The notes: generated by a model from the letters alone, not told the origin. Positions 51,176-61,326 are shown, counted from the stretch's first letter. The stretch is DNA of 64,000 bases from Streptomyces sp. NBC_00178 (GCF_036206005.1 NZ_CP108143.1:4803501-4867500), one strand, 5' to 3'. Made by a program: numbers and translations.

Positions 51176-51931
51176 ATGCAGAGTCCGCTTTTCAGTCACA
51201 CGGAACAGCAGTCCCAGGACCGGTACACGGTCCAGAACCCGCAGCTCCTGCGGGTCTCGCTGACCGGCCACGACGACGTCCTCGCCCGTAAGGGCGCCAT
51301 GGTCGCCTACCAGGGCCTCATGGAGTTCGACGGCGAGTACCAGTCGCAGGGCCAGCGCCGCGCCCGCAGGAACACGGGCGAGGGCCTCGACCTGATGCGC
51401 TGCTCGGGCCAGGGCACGGTCTACCTGGCCAACCTCGCCCAGTACATCCACGTGGTCGACGTGGACCACGAGGGCATGACGGTCGACAGCGCCTACGTCC
51501 TCGCCCTGGACTCGTCGCTGCACACCGAGGTCATCGCGGTGGACAGCCAGTACGGGATCTCCGGCACCGGCAAGTACCAGCTGAACATCTCGGGGAACGG
51601 CAAGGTCGCGCTCATGACCTCGGGCCAGCCGCTGATGATGCAGGTGACGCCGGACAAGTACGTCAACGCCGACGCCGACGCGATCGTCGCCTGGTCGAGC
51701 GGGCTCCGGGTGCAGATGCAGGCCCAGACCCACTCCTCGGGTGTCATGCGGCGTCGGGGCAACACCGGCGAGGGCTGGGAGCTGAGCTTCCTGGGGCAGG
51801 GCTTCGCGCTCGTCCAGCCGAGCGAGGTGCTGCCCCCGCAGAACACCCAGATCGGACAGGGCGCGGCCGCCCAGTTCGGTGTGGGCCAGCACGGTGCGCG
51901 CGGCCAGAACCAGAACAACGCCTGGAACTGA
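51176..51931 (+). CDS. AIM24 family protein
   Basis: 251 residues. The same fold again: VLARKGAMVAYQGLMEF, LDLMRCSGQGTVYLANLAQYIHVVDVDHEGM, GISGTGKYQLNISGNGKVALMTSGQPLMMQV, ELSFLGQGFALVQPSEV, then a Gln/Asn/Gly-rich tail of 25 residues. Sequence divergence from its neighbour is high, so the triplication is old. It starts 18 bp after the previous stop with a GGGGGGAG ribosome site. A terminator follows. Confidence 0.9.
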   Translation: MQSPLFSHTEQQSQDRYTVQNPQLLRVSLTGHDDVLARKGAMVAYQGLMEFDGEYQSQGQRRARRNTGEGLDLMRCSGQGTVYLANLAQYIHVVDVDHEGMTVDSAYVLALDSSLHTEVIAVDSQYGISGTGKYQLNISGNGKVALMTSGQPLMMQVTPDKYVNADADAIVAWSSGLRVQMQAQTHSSGVMRRRGNTGEGWELSFLGQGFALVQPSEVLPPQNTQIGQGAAAQFGVGQHGARGQNQNNAWN

Positions 51932-51957
51932 GCGCCCGCGCCCACGTGGCGCACAGG

Positions 51958-51992
51958 GGTGAGGGCGGTCTCCACCGGAGACCGCCCTCACC
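51958..51992. terminator. Bidirectional terminator between the AIM24 operon and the Nudix gene
   Basis: A 16-bp perfect stem (51958-51973 with 51977-51992) and a 3-nt loop, placed between converging genes. Confidence 0.82.
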
Positions 51993-52011
51993 GCTGCGCC
52001 GGTACGGCCTT

Positions 52012-52560
52012 TCAGCCGGCCTGCGCCAGCCGCGCCCGGGTGCTCTCCAACAGCAGCACGACCGAGGCGTCCGCGACCGCCGCCACCTCGGCGTACGGGA
52101 ACCAGCGAAGGTCCAGGGACTCCTCGCTGATCCGCTCCGTCGCGCCGGCGGACGCGATCGCGGCGTACTGCACGTCCAGGTGCCAGTTGCAGGGCGCCGG
52201 AATGGGGTGCCGGTCGAGACGGACGGGTCCGCCGGGGAGCAGGGTGAGCCCGGTGATCCCCGACTCCTCCGTCGCCTCCCGCAGGGCGGCGGCCCGCAGG
52301 GTGGTGTCCTGTGGCTCGCAGTGCCCGCCCATCTGCAGCCACATCCGGAGCTTCTTGTGCAGGGTCAGCAGGACCCGGCCGCGCTCCGGGTCGATCACCA
52401 GGGCGCTCGCCGTCAGGTGGCCGGCGCCGCACGCCTTCCACATGCCGTCGGGGTGTCCGGCGAGATGGTCCAGATACGCCTGGCGCAGGTGTGCCTGGGG
52501 TGCGTCCCCGCCGTCGTCGTAGCCCTTGACCGCGAGTACCGCGTCGTCGTGCAGCGTCAC
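52012..52560 (-). CDS. Nudix hydrolase
   Basis: 182 residues. A Nudix box of the GGHCEP...LREATEESG type lies at about residues 79-102, with VLLTLHKKLRMWLQMGGH leading into it. This subtype hydrolyses nucleoside diphosphate derivatives of unknown kind. ATG 52560 overlaps the stop of the upstream metalloprotease gene (ATGA), so the two are translationally coupled. The C-terminal helix LLLESTRARLAQAG ends at the terminator. Confidence 0.9.
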   Translation of the reverse strand: MTLHDDAVLAVKGYDDGGDAPQAHLRQAYLDHLAGHPDGMWKACGAGHLTASALVIDPERGRVLLTLHKKLRMWLQMGGHCEPQDTTLRAAALREATEESGITGLTLLPGGPVRLDRHPIPAPCNWHLDVQYAAIASAGATERISEESLDLRWFPYAEVAAVADASVVLLLESTRARLAQAG

Positions 52561-54038
52561 CGGTCCGTGCCGTCCTTGCCCTCGTCGTCCCGGCTGTCGT
52601 CCGCCGGGCCGTCCCCGGCGCCGTCATCGCCCTCGGCCCGGTCCTTCGCCTCGTCCTCGGCGGAGGGCTTCCGGGGGCCCTTCGCCGCCTCTCCGAGCAT
52701 CTTGTCCAGCTCGGAGAAGTCCAGCTGCTCGTGGTGGACGAAACCGTCCGGGTCGTCCAGGTCCGAGGCGGTGGGCAGCATGTCCGGGTGGCCCCACAGG
52801 CCGTCGCGGCCGTCGACACCGCGGGCGTCCGTGAGCGAGGCCCACAGCCGCGAGGCGTCACGCAGCCTGCGCGGGCGCAGCTGGAGTCCGATGAGCGTGG
52901 CGAAGGTCTGCTCGGCGGGGCCGCCGGAGGCCCGGCGCCTGCGCATGGTCTCGCGCAGCGCGTCGGCCGAGGTCAGCCGGGACTTCGCCGCTTCGTGCAC
53001 CACCGCGTCCACCCAGCCCTCGACGAGCGCGAGGGCGGTCTCCAGGCGAGCCAGCGACGCCTTCTGCTCCGGGGTGTCCTCGGGCTGGAACATGCCCTGC
53101 TGCAGCGCGTCCTGCAACTGCTCCGGCTGCGACGGGTCGAACTGGCCGACGACGTCCTCGAGCTTGCTGGTGTCGACCTTGATCCCGCGTGCGTAAGCCT
53201 CCACCGCGCCGAACAGGTGCGAGCGCAGCCACGGCACGTGGGCGAAGAGCCGCTGGTGGGCCGCCTCACGCAGCGCGAGGTACAGCCTGACCTCGTCCTG
53301 CGGCACGCTCAGGTCCTTGCCGAACCGCTCGACGTTCAGCGGCAGGAGCGCCGCCTTGCCCGCCGGTGCCAGTGGCAGGCCGATGTCCGTGGAACCCACG
53401 ACCTCGCCCGCGAGCACGCCCACGGCCTGCCCGATCTGCTGACCGAACATGGCGCCGCCCATCGACCGCATCATGCCGATGAGCGGGCCCGCCATGGCCT
53501 GCATCTCCTCGGGGAGGACATCGCCCATGGCCAGACCGACGCGCTCGGCGACCGGGTCCACCAGCTGCTGCCAGGCGGGGAGCGAGGCCTCGACCCACTC
53601 GGCGCGGCTCCACGCCACCGTCGAGACGGAGCCCGACGGCAGGGAGGTCACGCCGTCCAGCCAGAGGTCGGCGAGGCGGAGTGCCTCGTCGACCGAGGAA
53701 CGCTCCGCGGGGCCGACACTGGCGTCCTTGCTGCCGTCGGCGGTGCCCTGGGACACGGTCTGCCGCGCGATCTGCTTGGCCATGTCCCAGTTGACCGGGC
53801 CACCCTCGTAGCTCAGCATCTGGCCGAGCTGCTGGAAGGCCGCACCCAGGTCGTTCGGGTTCATCGAGCCGAACATCGCGGCGAAGGGGTTGTCGCCGCC
53901 CGCGCCCGGCCCGAAGCCGAACGGGTTCGCCGGCCCGCCCGGGCCCTGCCCACCACCGGTGGGGTCCTTCTTCTTGCCCTCGTCGCCGTCTTCCGGCTCC
54001 TCCGGCGGAAGGCCGAATCCGAATGGGGTGTCACTCAC
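52557..54038 (-). CDS. Zinc-dependent metalloprotease-type protein (DUF2342 family)
   Basis: 493 residues. Gly/Pro/Asp-rich N-terminus (1-45), then the DUF2342 core: NDLGAAFQQLGQMLSYEGGPVNWDMAKQIAR, MMRSMGGAMFGQQIGQAVGVLAGEVVGSTDIGLPL, and the likely metal-site helix EAAHQRLFAHVPWL in place of a plain HExxH, followed by RRASGGPAEQTFATLIGLQLRPRRLRDA. The last 80 residues are acidic and disordered. The family is actinobacterial (Rv3195 in M. tuberculosis); proteolysis is predicted, not shown to my knowledge. It is the first gene of a two-gene unit with the Nudix hydrolase and diverges from the SDR gene. Confidence 0.87.
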   Translation of the reverse strand: MSDTPFGFGLPPEEPEDGDEGKKKDPTGGGQGPGGPANPFGFGPGAGGDNPFAAMFGSMNPNDLGAAFQQLGQMLSYEGGPVNWDMAKQIARQTVSQGTADGSKDASVGPAERSSVDEALRLADLWLDGVTSLPSGSVSTVAWSRAEWVEASLPAWQQLVDPVAERVGLAMGDVLPEEMQAMAGPLIGMMRSMGGAMFGQQIGQAVGVLAGEVVGSTDIGLPLAPAGKAALLPLNVERFGKDLSVPQDEVRLYLALREAAHQRLFAHVPWLRSHLFGAVEAYARGIKVDTSKLEDVVGQFDPSQPEQLQDALQQGMFQPEDTPEQKASLARLETALALVEGWVDAVVHEAAKSRLTSADALRETMRRRRASGGPAEQTFATLIGLQLRPRRLRDASRLWASLTDARGVDGRDGLWGHPDMLPTASDLDDPDGFVHHEQLDFSELDKMLGEAAKGPRKPSAEDEAKDRAEGDDGAGDGPADDSRDDEGKDGTDR

Positions 54039-54229
54039 GGGTTTCCTCGGCTCGTAGGGCCGCCGGCTCGAACCGACGGCGACTGCCCGACATCACCATC
54101 CAGCGTAGACACCGAAGGCCGCTCGGGGCCTCAGTGCTCCGCCGGCTCCCGGCCTGCGGCAGGATGGACGCCACCTGGTACGCACGCGTCATTCGGGTAC
54201 GTACTGAAGACAACCGCTGGAGACGCCCG

Positions 54230-55372
54230 GTGAGTTCCCCAGATCCGCAGGTTCGCGCAGCGCGAAACCTGGCCGACCCCTCGACCGAGAGCAAGCCCAC
54301 GAAAAAGAATTCCCGAAGCCGTGGTCCGGTCGTCGCCGTCACCGGCGCCGCGACCGGAGTGGGCGCCCTGCTCACCGCCCACCTCGCCGCATCCGACGAG
54401 ATCAAGCAGGTCATCGCCATAGACGAGCGCCGAGGAGACGTCTCCGAGGCCACCTGGCACATCCTGGACGTGCGGGACCCGGCGATCGCCGAGAAGCTGC
54501 GGGGCGCCGACGTCGTCGTGCACATGGCGGTCGATCTCGACCTGGAGACCGACGCCGCCGCCCGTACCGCGTACAACGTGCGCGGTACCCAGACCGTGCT
54601 GACGGCGGCGGCGGCCGTGGGCGTCCACCGGGTCGTGCTGTGCACGTCGGCCATGGTCTACGGCGCCCTGCCCGACAACGACATCCCGCTCTCCGAGGAC
54701 GCCGAGCTGCGCGCCACGGCGGAGGCCACCGGCGTCGGCGACCTGCTGGAGATCGAGAGGCTGGGCCGCCGTGCCCCGCGCGCCCACCCCGGGCTCAACG
54801 TCACGGTGGTGCGTCCCACCGTGCTCGTCGGAGGTACGGACACGGCGCTCACCCGGTACTTCGAGTCCCCGAGGCTGCTGGTCGTCGCCGGGTCGCGCCC
54901 CGCCTGGCAGTTCTGCCACGTGGACGACCTGGTGAGCGCCCTGGAGTACGCCGCGCTCGAGAAGATCGACGGAGAGTTCGCGGTCGGCTGCGACGGCTGG
55001 CTCGAACAGGAGGAGGTGGAGGAGCTCTCCGGAGTGCGCCGCATGGAGCTGCCCTCCGCCGTCGCCCTCGGCGCCGCCGCACGGCTGCACCGGATCGGTC
55101 TCACCCCGTCCCCTGCGGGCGATCTCGCGTACACCATGCACCCCTGGGTCGTCAGCGTGAGCCGTCTCCACGATGTGGGATGGCGTCCCCGGTGGACCAA
55201 CGAGGAGGTCCTGGGGGCGCTGCTCGAAGAGGTCGAGGGCCGTCACACGCTCGCCGGCCGCCGGCTCGGCCGCAAGGACGCCACCGCGGCGGGTGCCGCC
55301 GGGGCCACGGTGGCCCTGCTCGGCACGGCGGCCCTGGTCAGGCGTGCCCGCAAGGCCCGCCGCCGTTTCTAG
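54230..55372 (+). CDS. NAD-dependent epimerase/dehydratase-like SDR protein with C-terminal hydrophobic helix
   Basis: 380 residues. A 40-residue disordered N-terminus precedes the Rossmann domain PVVAVTGAATGVGALL (GxxGxG), DVRDPAIAEKLRGADVVVHMA, VVLCTSAMVYGALPDND, and VRPTVLVGGTDTAL. The usual YxxxK is not seen at its place, so catalytic use is doubtful. The final 30 residues contain a small hydrophobic helix (AAGATVALLGTAALV) and a basic end RRARKARRRF, which looks like a membrane tail anchor. GTG 54230 has GGAGA six nt upstream; the longer frame starts in a region divergent from the metalloprotease gene. Confidence 0.85.
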   Translation: MSSPDPQVRAARNLADPSTESKPTKKNSRSRGPVVAVTGAATGVGALLTAHLAASDEIKQVIAIDERRGDVSEATWHILDVRDPAIAEKLRGADVVVHMAVDLDLETDAAARTAYNVRGTQTVLTAAAAVGVHRVVLCTSAMVYGALPDNDIPLSEDAELRATAEATGVGDLLEIERLGRRAPRAHPGLNVTVVRPTVLVGGTDTALTRYFESPRLLVVAGSRPAWQFCHVDDLVSALEYAALEKIDGEFAVGCDGWLEQEEVEELSGVRRMELPSAVALGAAARLHRIGLTPSPAGDLAYTMHPWVVSVSRLHDVGWRPRWTNEEVLGALLEEVEGRHTLAGRRLGRKDATAAGAAGATVALLGTAALVRRARKARRRF

Positions 55373-55516
55373 AAGCGGACGGGCCGTCGCCCCACCCCGG
55401 CGGGCGGCTGGGGCGGCCCCGTCGTCCGGCGCTGGTAGGAGGCTCCAAGCCGCCCGGCGCGCCGCAGGTCGAAAGCGCTATTCCGGGATGCCGGTGCCGT
55501 GCGGCACGATGGCCCC

Positions 55517-55978
<462 letters not shown>

Positions 55979-56105
55979 GCGCAAACCGTCCCGGAGGCCA
56001 TCAGGCCCGATTTGCGTAACCACCCCCCTGCCACGAGCGTTGGTGCTGCAGGTGGTTAATCTTCTGATCGTCAGTTGCGGTCGCTCATGGGGCAGGGAGG
56101 TCGTG

Positions 56106-56276
56106 ATGGCTGCACTCGCATGGCTGCTGATTCCGCTTATAGCCGCACTCGGCGCGGCGATATGGGGAGGGTGGGCAGCCCGCAATCGAACGACCGGTGA
56201 CGTCACCGAACTCGCCGGCTACGCCAGGTTCCGTGAAGCGATGGAGAAGTCCGGCTCCGGTTCCGAGACGGTCTGA
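56106..56276 (+). CDS. Small single-pass membrane protein, function unknown
   Basis: 56 residues: MAALAWLLIPLIAALGAAIWGGWAA is one membrane helix, followed by a hydrophilic tail ARNRTTGDVTELAGYARFREAMEKSG. An excellent GGGAGG ribosome site lies five nt upstream of ATG 56106. Such small proteins beside YlbL-like genes are common in streptomycetes. No function is known to me. Confidence 0.75.
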   Translation: MAALAWLLIPLIAALGAAIWGGWAARNRTTGDVTELAGYARFREAMEKSGSGSETV

Positions 56277-56446
56277 GGCGGGGCGACCGTACGCAGTCGC
56301 CGATTCCGCACCGTCCGCCCGACGCGCGAGCCCGTGCCGCGCGCGGTCGCAGGCAGGTTTCCGCTCCACCGGGCCCCCACGTCGACGGGCCCCGTACGGA
56401 CCGGCCCGGACGGTGCACTTACAGGCGCTTCCCGTACTGTCGTTCC

Positions 56447-57565
56447 ATGCCACGCCGCACCGCGACGATGCTCGCTTCGACTCTGATCCTCATCGCGCTG
56501 CTCTGCGCAGGCGTGCTGATTCCCGTCCCGTACTCGGAGATGTCGCCCGGGCCGACGGTGAACACGCTCGGTGACGCCCGTGGCGAGCCGGTGCTTCACA
56601 TCACCGGCCACAAGACCTACCCGACGTCCGGGAACCTCAACATGACGACCGTGCGCGTCACCGGCGCGGACTACGACATGAACATCGTCGAGGCCGTCTA
56701 CGGCTGGCTGGCCCACGACAGCGTGGTCGTGCCGCACGACACGCTCTATCCGGACGGCAAGACCGAGGAGCAGTCGACCCAGGAGAACGCCGAGGAGTTC
56801 AGCCAGTCCCAGGAGAGCGCCAAGGTCGCCGCCCTGAAGGAACTGAAGATCCCCGTCACCTCCCGTGTGGTCGTCTCCACGGTCGTCAAGGACAGCGCCG
56901 CCGAGGGCGTGCTGCACGCGGGCGACGTGATCAAGGCCGTGGACGGCACGGCGGTCGGGAAGCCCGAGGACGTCGCGAAGCTGGTCACGAAGCACCGCCC
57001 CGGCCAGGACGTCGTCTTCTCGGTGATCCCCGTCAAGGCGGCGGTGGCGGCGGAGAAGGCGGGCAAGGAACCCAAGGGCTCCCGCGATGTGACCCTCACC
57101 ACGCGAAAGGCTCCCGCGGACCCCGCGGACCCCGCGGACCCCTCGGGCGAGGACCGGGCGATCGTCGGCATCCAGGCGGGGACGGACCACACCTTCCCCT
57201 TCGACGTCGACATCAAGCTCGCCGACGTCGGCGGTCCGAGCGCCGGGCTGATGTTCTCGCTGGGCATCGTCGACAAGCTCACGCCGGGCCAGCTGACAGG
57301 CGGCAAGTTCATCGCCGGCACGGGCACGATCGACGACAGCGGCAAGGTCGGGCCCATCGGCGGGATCGCGCTCAAGCTGGTCGGCGCGCGCGACGCCGGC
57401 GCGCGGTACTTCCTGACGCCGGACGACAACTGCTCGGCCGCGGCGTCCGACACCCCGAGCGGACTCACCCTGGTCCGGGTGAAGACCCTCGACGACGCCA
57501 AGAAGTCGCTGGACAAGATCAGCGCGGGGGACACGGCCGGCCTGCCGAGCTGTTCGGCAGGCTGA
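56447..57565 (+). CDS. PDZ-Lon (S16) membrane-anchored protease, YlbL family
   Basis: 372 residues. An N-terminal signal-anchor helix (residues 8-27), a PDZ domain with VVVSTVVKDSAAEGVLHAGDVIKAVDG, and a Lon-type C-terminal domain. Catalytic Ser lies in VGGPSAGLMFSLGI and Lys in GGIALKLVGARDAGA. A Pro/Ala/Asp repeat (ADPADPADPSG) links the two. The protease faces the outside and probably cleaves membrane or secreted proteins. The equivalent gene in M. tuberculosis is Rv3194c, followed as here by a UPF0182 gene. ATG 56447. It converges with the PPA1309-type gene; a short GC hairpin (near 57571-57586) separates them. Confidence 0.93.
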   Translation: MPRRTATMLASTLILIALLCAGVLIPVPYSEMSPGPTVNTLGDARGEPVLHITGHKTYPTSGNLNMTTVRVTGADYDMNIVEAVYGWLAHDSVVVPHDTLYPDGKTEEQSTQENAEEFSQSQESAKVAALKELKIPVTSRVVVSTVVKDSAAEGVLHAGDVIKAVDGTAVGKPEDVAKLVTKHRPGQDVVFSVIPVKAAVAAEKAGKEPKGSRDVTLTTRKAPADPADPADPSGEDRAIVGIQAGTDHTFPFDVDIKLADVGGPSAGLMFSLGIVDKLTPGQLTGGKFIAGTGTIDDSGKVGPIGGIALKLVGARDAGARYFLTPDDNCSAAASDTPSGLTLVRVKTLDDAKKSLDKISAGDTAGLPSCSAG

Positions 57566-57587
57566 GGCCGGCCCCCCCGCGGGGGCG

Positions 57588-58157
57588 TCAGGACTCGAAC
57601 GTGGCCGCGAGCGCGTCCGCCAGTCCCGGCACCAGGCCGGCGCCGGTCAGGACCTCGGTCGCGGAGTCCTTCTCGCGCAGTCTGACCGCGGAGTCGCGGG
57701 CTCCGTCACGCAGCACGGCGACGGTCATCCGCACCTCCTGCCGGTCGGGGTGGCCGGCGACCCACTTGGTGAGCTCGGCATCGCCGAGGCCGTCCGGCAC
57801 GGAGGCCTCCGCGGACGGCGGCAGCATCAGCCGCTCGACGGTCATGGCGCAGCCGACCACGGCGTCGGGCCAGGCGATCGTGGCGAGGAACTCGTCCAGG
57901 GCGGTGCCGTCGGGCAGCTCCTCCTGCTCGACGGGGGTGAGGGTGGCGGGCGCCGAAGCGGTGTCGTCGAGGCCGAGCTGGGCGGCGAGGCCCGGCTCCT
58001 GGGCGCGCAGCCGCGCGGTGTCGACCAGGGCGAACAGCCGGGCGGGCTGATCCCAGCCGAGCGTCGCGGCGTAGGCGTCGATCTCGAGGACGGCGACGGT
58101 CAGGGGACTCGCGGCCATCGGGGGGCCTGAGGGGGAAACGTTGGGCATGCTCAACAT
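57588..58157 (-). CDS. PPA1309 family protein
   Basis: 189 residues. Signature stretches of this actinobacterial family are AVLEIDAYAATLGWDQPARLFALVDTARL, EELPDGTALDEFLATIAWPDAVVGCAMTVERLMLPP and HPDRQEVRMTVAVLRDGARDSAVRLR. Function is unknown. ATG 58157 has GGAGG four nt upstream; ATG 58148 (MPNVSPS) is a second candidate with a 13-nt spacer. The gene diverges from the UPF0182 gene over a 115-bp region. Confidence 0.86.
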   Translation of the reverse strand: MLSMPNVSPSGPPMAASPLTVAVLEIDAYAATLGWDQPARLFALVDTARLRAQEPGLAAQLGLDDTASAPATLTPVEQEELPDGTALDEFLATIAWPDAVVGCAMTVERLMLPPSAEASVPDGLGDAELTKWVAGHPDRQEVRMTVAVLRDGARDSAVRLREKDSATEVLTGAGLVPGLADALAATFES

Positions 58158-58272
58158 CCTGCCTCCTTCCGTCCCGGGAACGGGAACTAGGTAAAGCCTC
58201 AGTAAGTTGCATAGGTGGGCTCTACGATCGCGGGGCCCGCTTCTTACGACCGCGAACTTCGAGGTGCGCACG

Positions 58273-61206
58273 TTGGCTTTCCAGATGCCGGACCGCGGCG
58301 GAGGCCCGACCGGGCCACGGATCAGAGTCGGCCGCCCGTCCCGGCGCGTCCGTACCCTGCTCATGACTCTGGGGGTCCTGGCGGTTCTCGCCATGGCCTT
58401 CGTCATGTTCGCCGGGTTCTGGACGGACTGGCTCTGGTACAGGTCGGTCGCGTATTCGTCCGTCTTCACCACCACTCTGTGGACCAAGATCGGACTGTTC
58501 CTCGTCTTCGGACTGCTGATGGCCGTGGCCCTCGGTGTGAACATCTGGCTCGCGCACCGGCTCCGGCCGCCGCTGAGCGCGATGTCGATGGAGCAGCAGA
58601 GCCTCGACCGCTACCGGATGAGTGTCGCCCCGTACAAGAAGTGGGTGCTGCTCGCGGTCACCGCGCTGGTCGGCCTGATCGCCGGGGCCTCGGCCTCGGG
58701 ACAGTGGCGCACCTGGCTGATGTATGTGAACGGCGTGTCCTTCGGGCAGAAGGACCCCCAGTTCAAGCTGGACGTGTCCTTCTACGCCTTCGACCTGCCG
58801 TGGTACCGCTTCCTCCTCGGGTTCGGCTTCGCGGCCGTCGTGCTGTCGCTGATCGCGGCGGCCCTCACCCACTACCTGTACGGCGGGCTGCGGGTCACCA
58901 GCCCCGGCGCGCGCGCCACGGGGGCGGCCACCGGTCATCTCTCCGTGCTGCTCGGCATCTTCGTGTCGCTGAAGGCCGTGGCCTACTGGCTCGACCGGTA
59001 CGGCCTGGCGGTGAAGTCCAGCGACTTCAAGGCCACGGACAACTGGACGGGTCTGCGGTACGTCGACGCCAACGCCTACCTGCCGGCGAAGACCATCCTG
59101 TTCTGCATCGCCGTGATCTGCGCCGTGCTGTTCTTCGCGACGCTCTGGCGGCGCACCTGGCAGCTCCCGGTGATCGGCTTCGGCCTGATGGTGCTCTCCG
59201 CGATCCTGATCGGCGGGCTCTACCCGGCGATCGTGCAGAAGTTCCAGGTCCAGCCGAACGAGCAGGCCAAGGAAGCGCCGTTCATCCGGAAGAACATCGA
59301 CGCCACGCGTGACGCCTACGACATCGACGACGCGCAGGTGGACGACTACTCCGGCAAGAGCACGACGACGGACGGGCCGAAGCTCCGGGCCGACGCCGAC
59401 GCGGCCGCCAGTTACCGGGTGATGGACCCCAACGTCGTGTCCCCGGCCTTCCAGCAGCTCCAGCAGAAGAGGAACTACTACCAGTTCCCCAAGACCCTGG
59501 ACGTGGACCGGTACAAGGGCGAGGACGGCAAGGAGCAGGACACCGTCATCGGCCTGCGCGAGCTGAACCTCGAAGGCCTCCCCAAGCGGAACTGGATCAA
59601 CGACCACTTCACGTACACCCACGGCTACGGCGCCATCGCGGCGCGGGGCACCACGACGGGCACGAACCCGGCGGGCTCCCCGGACTTCACCGAGTCGGGC
59701 CTCCCGACCACCGGTGAACTGCCGAAGTACGAGCAGCGGATCTACTACGGCGAGAAGACCGCCCAGTACTCCATCGTCGGGGGGCCCCAGAAGGAGCTCG
59801 ACTACGAGGAGGACGGCGAGAAGACCACCAGTTACAAGGGTGACAGCGGGGTCAGTCTCTCCAACGCCTTCAACCGCGCCGCCTACGCGGTCTCCTTCAG
59901 CGAGCCGCAGATACTGTATTCGGGAGCCATCGGCGAGGGCTCGCGGATCCTGTACAACCGCACTCCCAAGGAGCGCGTGGAAGCGGTGGCGCCCTGGCTG
60001 ACGATCGACGGGGACGCCTATCCGGCGGTCGTCGGAGGCCGGATCCAGTGGGTCGTCGACGCCTACACCACGACCAACGGCTACCCGTACGCCTCGCGTA
60101 CGACGCTCGGCGACACCACGGCCGACTCGCTGACCACCAACCAGCGTGCGGTCGTCGCCCAGCAGAACCAGGTCAACTACATCCGCAACTCGGTGAAGGC
60201 CACCGTCGACGCCTACGACGGCAAGGTCAAGCTCTACGAGTGGGACACCGAGGACCCGGTGCTCAAGACGTGGCGCAAGGCCTTCCCGGGGACGGTGAAG
60301 CCGCGGGCCGACATCCCGAAGGACCTGATGGACCACCTGCGGTACCCGCAGGACCTGTTCAAGGTCCAGCGGGAACTGCTCACGCGCTACCACGTCCAGA
60401 ACCCCGCGCAGTTCTACAGCGGGAGCGACGCCTGGCAGGTGCCGGACGACCCCACCAACAAGGAGCCGGGGGCCGTTCCGCCGTACTACCTGAGCATGCG
60501 GATGCCGGGCCAGGACACCCAGAAGTTCTCCCTGACCACGACCTTCACACCGAAGGGGCGCCCCGACCTGGGGGCGTTCATGGCGGTGGACGCGGACGCG
60601 GCCAGTGACGACTACGGCACGATAAGGCTGTTGAGAGTCACCACCACGGTGAAGGGCCCCGGCCAGGTGCAGAGCGAGCTCAACGGCAACGACGACGTCG
60701 CCGAGTTCGTGAGGAACCTCAAGGGCACCGACTCGGACATCGAGTACGGCAACCTGCTCACCGTGCCGCTGGACGGGGGCTTCCTCTACATCGAGCCGGT
60801 GTACACACGCGGCGGCACGCAGAACTATCCGCTGCTGCGCAAGGTGGCCGCCTCGTACGGGTCGAAGATCGTCTTCGAGAACAGTCTCGGGGAGGCGCTC
60901 AACGCGGTCTTCGGCGTCGAGGGTTCCGATACGACGAACCCGCCGTCGCAGCCCACCGAGCCGCCGGGTGACACCACGGAGCCGCCGGCCACCGGGGACG
61001 CGGCGCTGAAGAAGGCCATCGCGGACGCCCAGAAGGCCTACACGGCCGGCGAGGAGGCCCTGCAGAAGCAGGACTGGACCGCGTACGGCAAGGCCCAGGC
61101 CGACCTCCAGGACGCGCTAGAGAAGGCGGCGGCCGCCCAGCCCAAGGGCGGCGGTGCCGATTCGTCGGACGGGTCCGACGGCGAGGGCGCTGACCAGGGC
61201 AGCTGA
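58273..61206 (+). CDS. UPF0182 family large membrane protein
   Basis: 977 residues. Seven membrane helices lie in the first 330 residues (GVLAVLAMAFVMFAGFWTDWLWYRSV onward), followed by a large extracytoplasmic domain of over 550 residues with the family patterns NWINDHFTYTHGYG, PQILYSGAIGEGSRILYNR and YIEPVYTRGG. The C-terminus is Pro/Thr-rich, then a short helical segment and an acidic tail. Function is unknown; it is conserved across actinobacteria (Rv3193c). TTG at 58273, which encodes the known start MAFQMPDRGGG, is preceded by CGAGGTG and chosen over an upstream ATG. An initiator tRNA gene follows 42 bp downstream. Confidence 0.92.
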   Translation: MAFQMPDRGGGPTGPRIRVGRPSRRVRTLLMTLGVLAVLAMAFVMFAGFWTDWLWYRSVAYSSVFTTTLWTKIGLFLVFGLLMAVALGVNIWLAHRLRPPLSAMSMEQQSLDRYRMSVAPYKKWVLLAVTALVGLIAGASASGQWRTWLMYVNGVSFGQKDPQFKLDVSFYAFDLPWYRFLLGFGFAAVVLSLIAAALTHYLYGGLRVTSPGARATGAATGHLSVLLGIFVSLKAVAYWLDRYGLAVKSSDFKATDNWTGLRYVDANAYLPAKTILFCIAVICAVLFFATLWRRTWQLPVIGFGLMVLSAILIGGLYPAIVQKFQVQPNEQAKEAPFIRKNIDATRDAYDIDDAQVDDYSGKSTTTDGPKLRADADAAASYRVMDPNVVSPAFQQLQQKRNYYQFPKTLDVDRYKGEDGKEQDTVIGLRELNLEGLPKRNWINDHFTYTHGYGAIAARGTTTGTNPAGSPDFTESGLPTTGELPKYEQRIYYGEKTAQYSIVGGPQKELDYEEDGEKTTSYKGDSGVSLSNAFNRAAYAVSFSEPQILYSGAIGEGSRILYNRTPKERVEAVAPWLTIDGDAYPAVVGGRIQWVVDAYTTTNGYPYASRTTLGDTTADSLTTNQRAVVAQQNQVNYIRNSVKATVDAYDGKVKLYEWDTEDPVLKTWRKAFPGTVKPRADIPKDLMDHLRYPQDLFKVQRELLTRYHVQNPAQFYSGSDAWQVPDDPTNKEPGAVPPYYLSMRMPGQDTQKFSLTTTFTPKGRPDLGAFMAVDADAASDDYGTIRLLRVTTTVKGPGQVQSELNGNDDVAEFVRNLKGTDSDIEYGNLLTVPLDGGFLYIEPVYTRGGTQNYPLLRKVAASYGSKIVFENSLGEALNAVFGVEGSDTTNPPSQPTEPPGDTTEPPATGDAALKKAIADAQKAYTAGEEALQKQDWTAYGKAQADLQDALEKAAAAQPKGGGADSSDGSDGEGADQGS

Positions 61207-61248
61207 GAAAGCACCACCCCGTGTCGTGATACGGTTTGAACACAACGA

Positions 61249-61322
61249 CGCGGGGTGGAGCAGCTCGGTAGCTCGCTGGGCTCATAACCCAGAGGTCGCA
61301 GGTTCAAATCCTGTCCCCGCTA
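61249..61322 (+). tRNA. Initiator tRNA (fMet, anticodon CAT), copy 1
   Basis: 74 nt without CCA. The anticodon stem has the three G-C pairs (GGG/CCC) next to a CTCATAA loop, and base 1 (C) does not pair with base 72 (T), both marks of an initiator. The other arms are complete. An identical copy lies at 63680. Confidence 0.96.
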
Positions 61323-61326
61323 CTGA

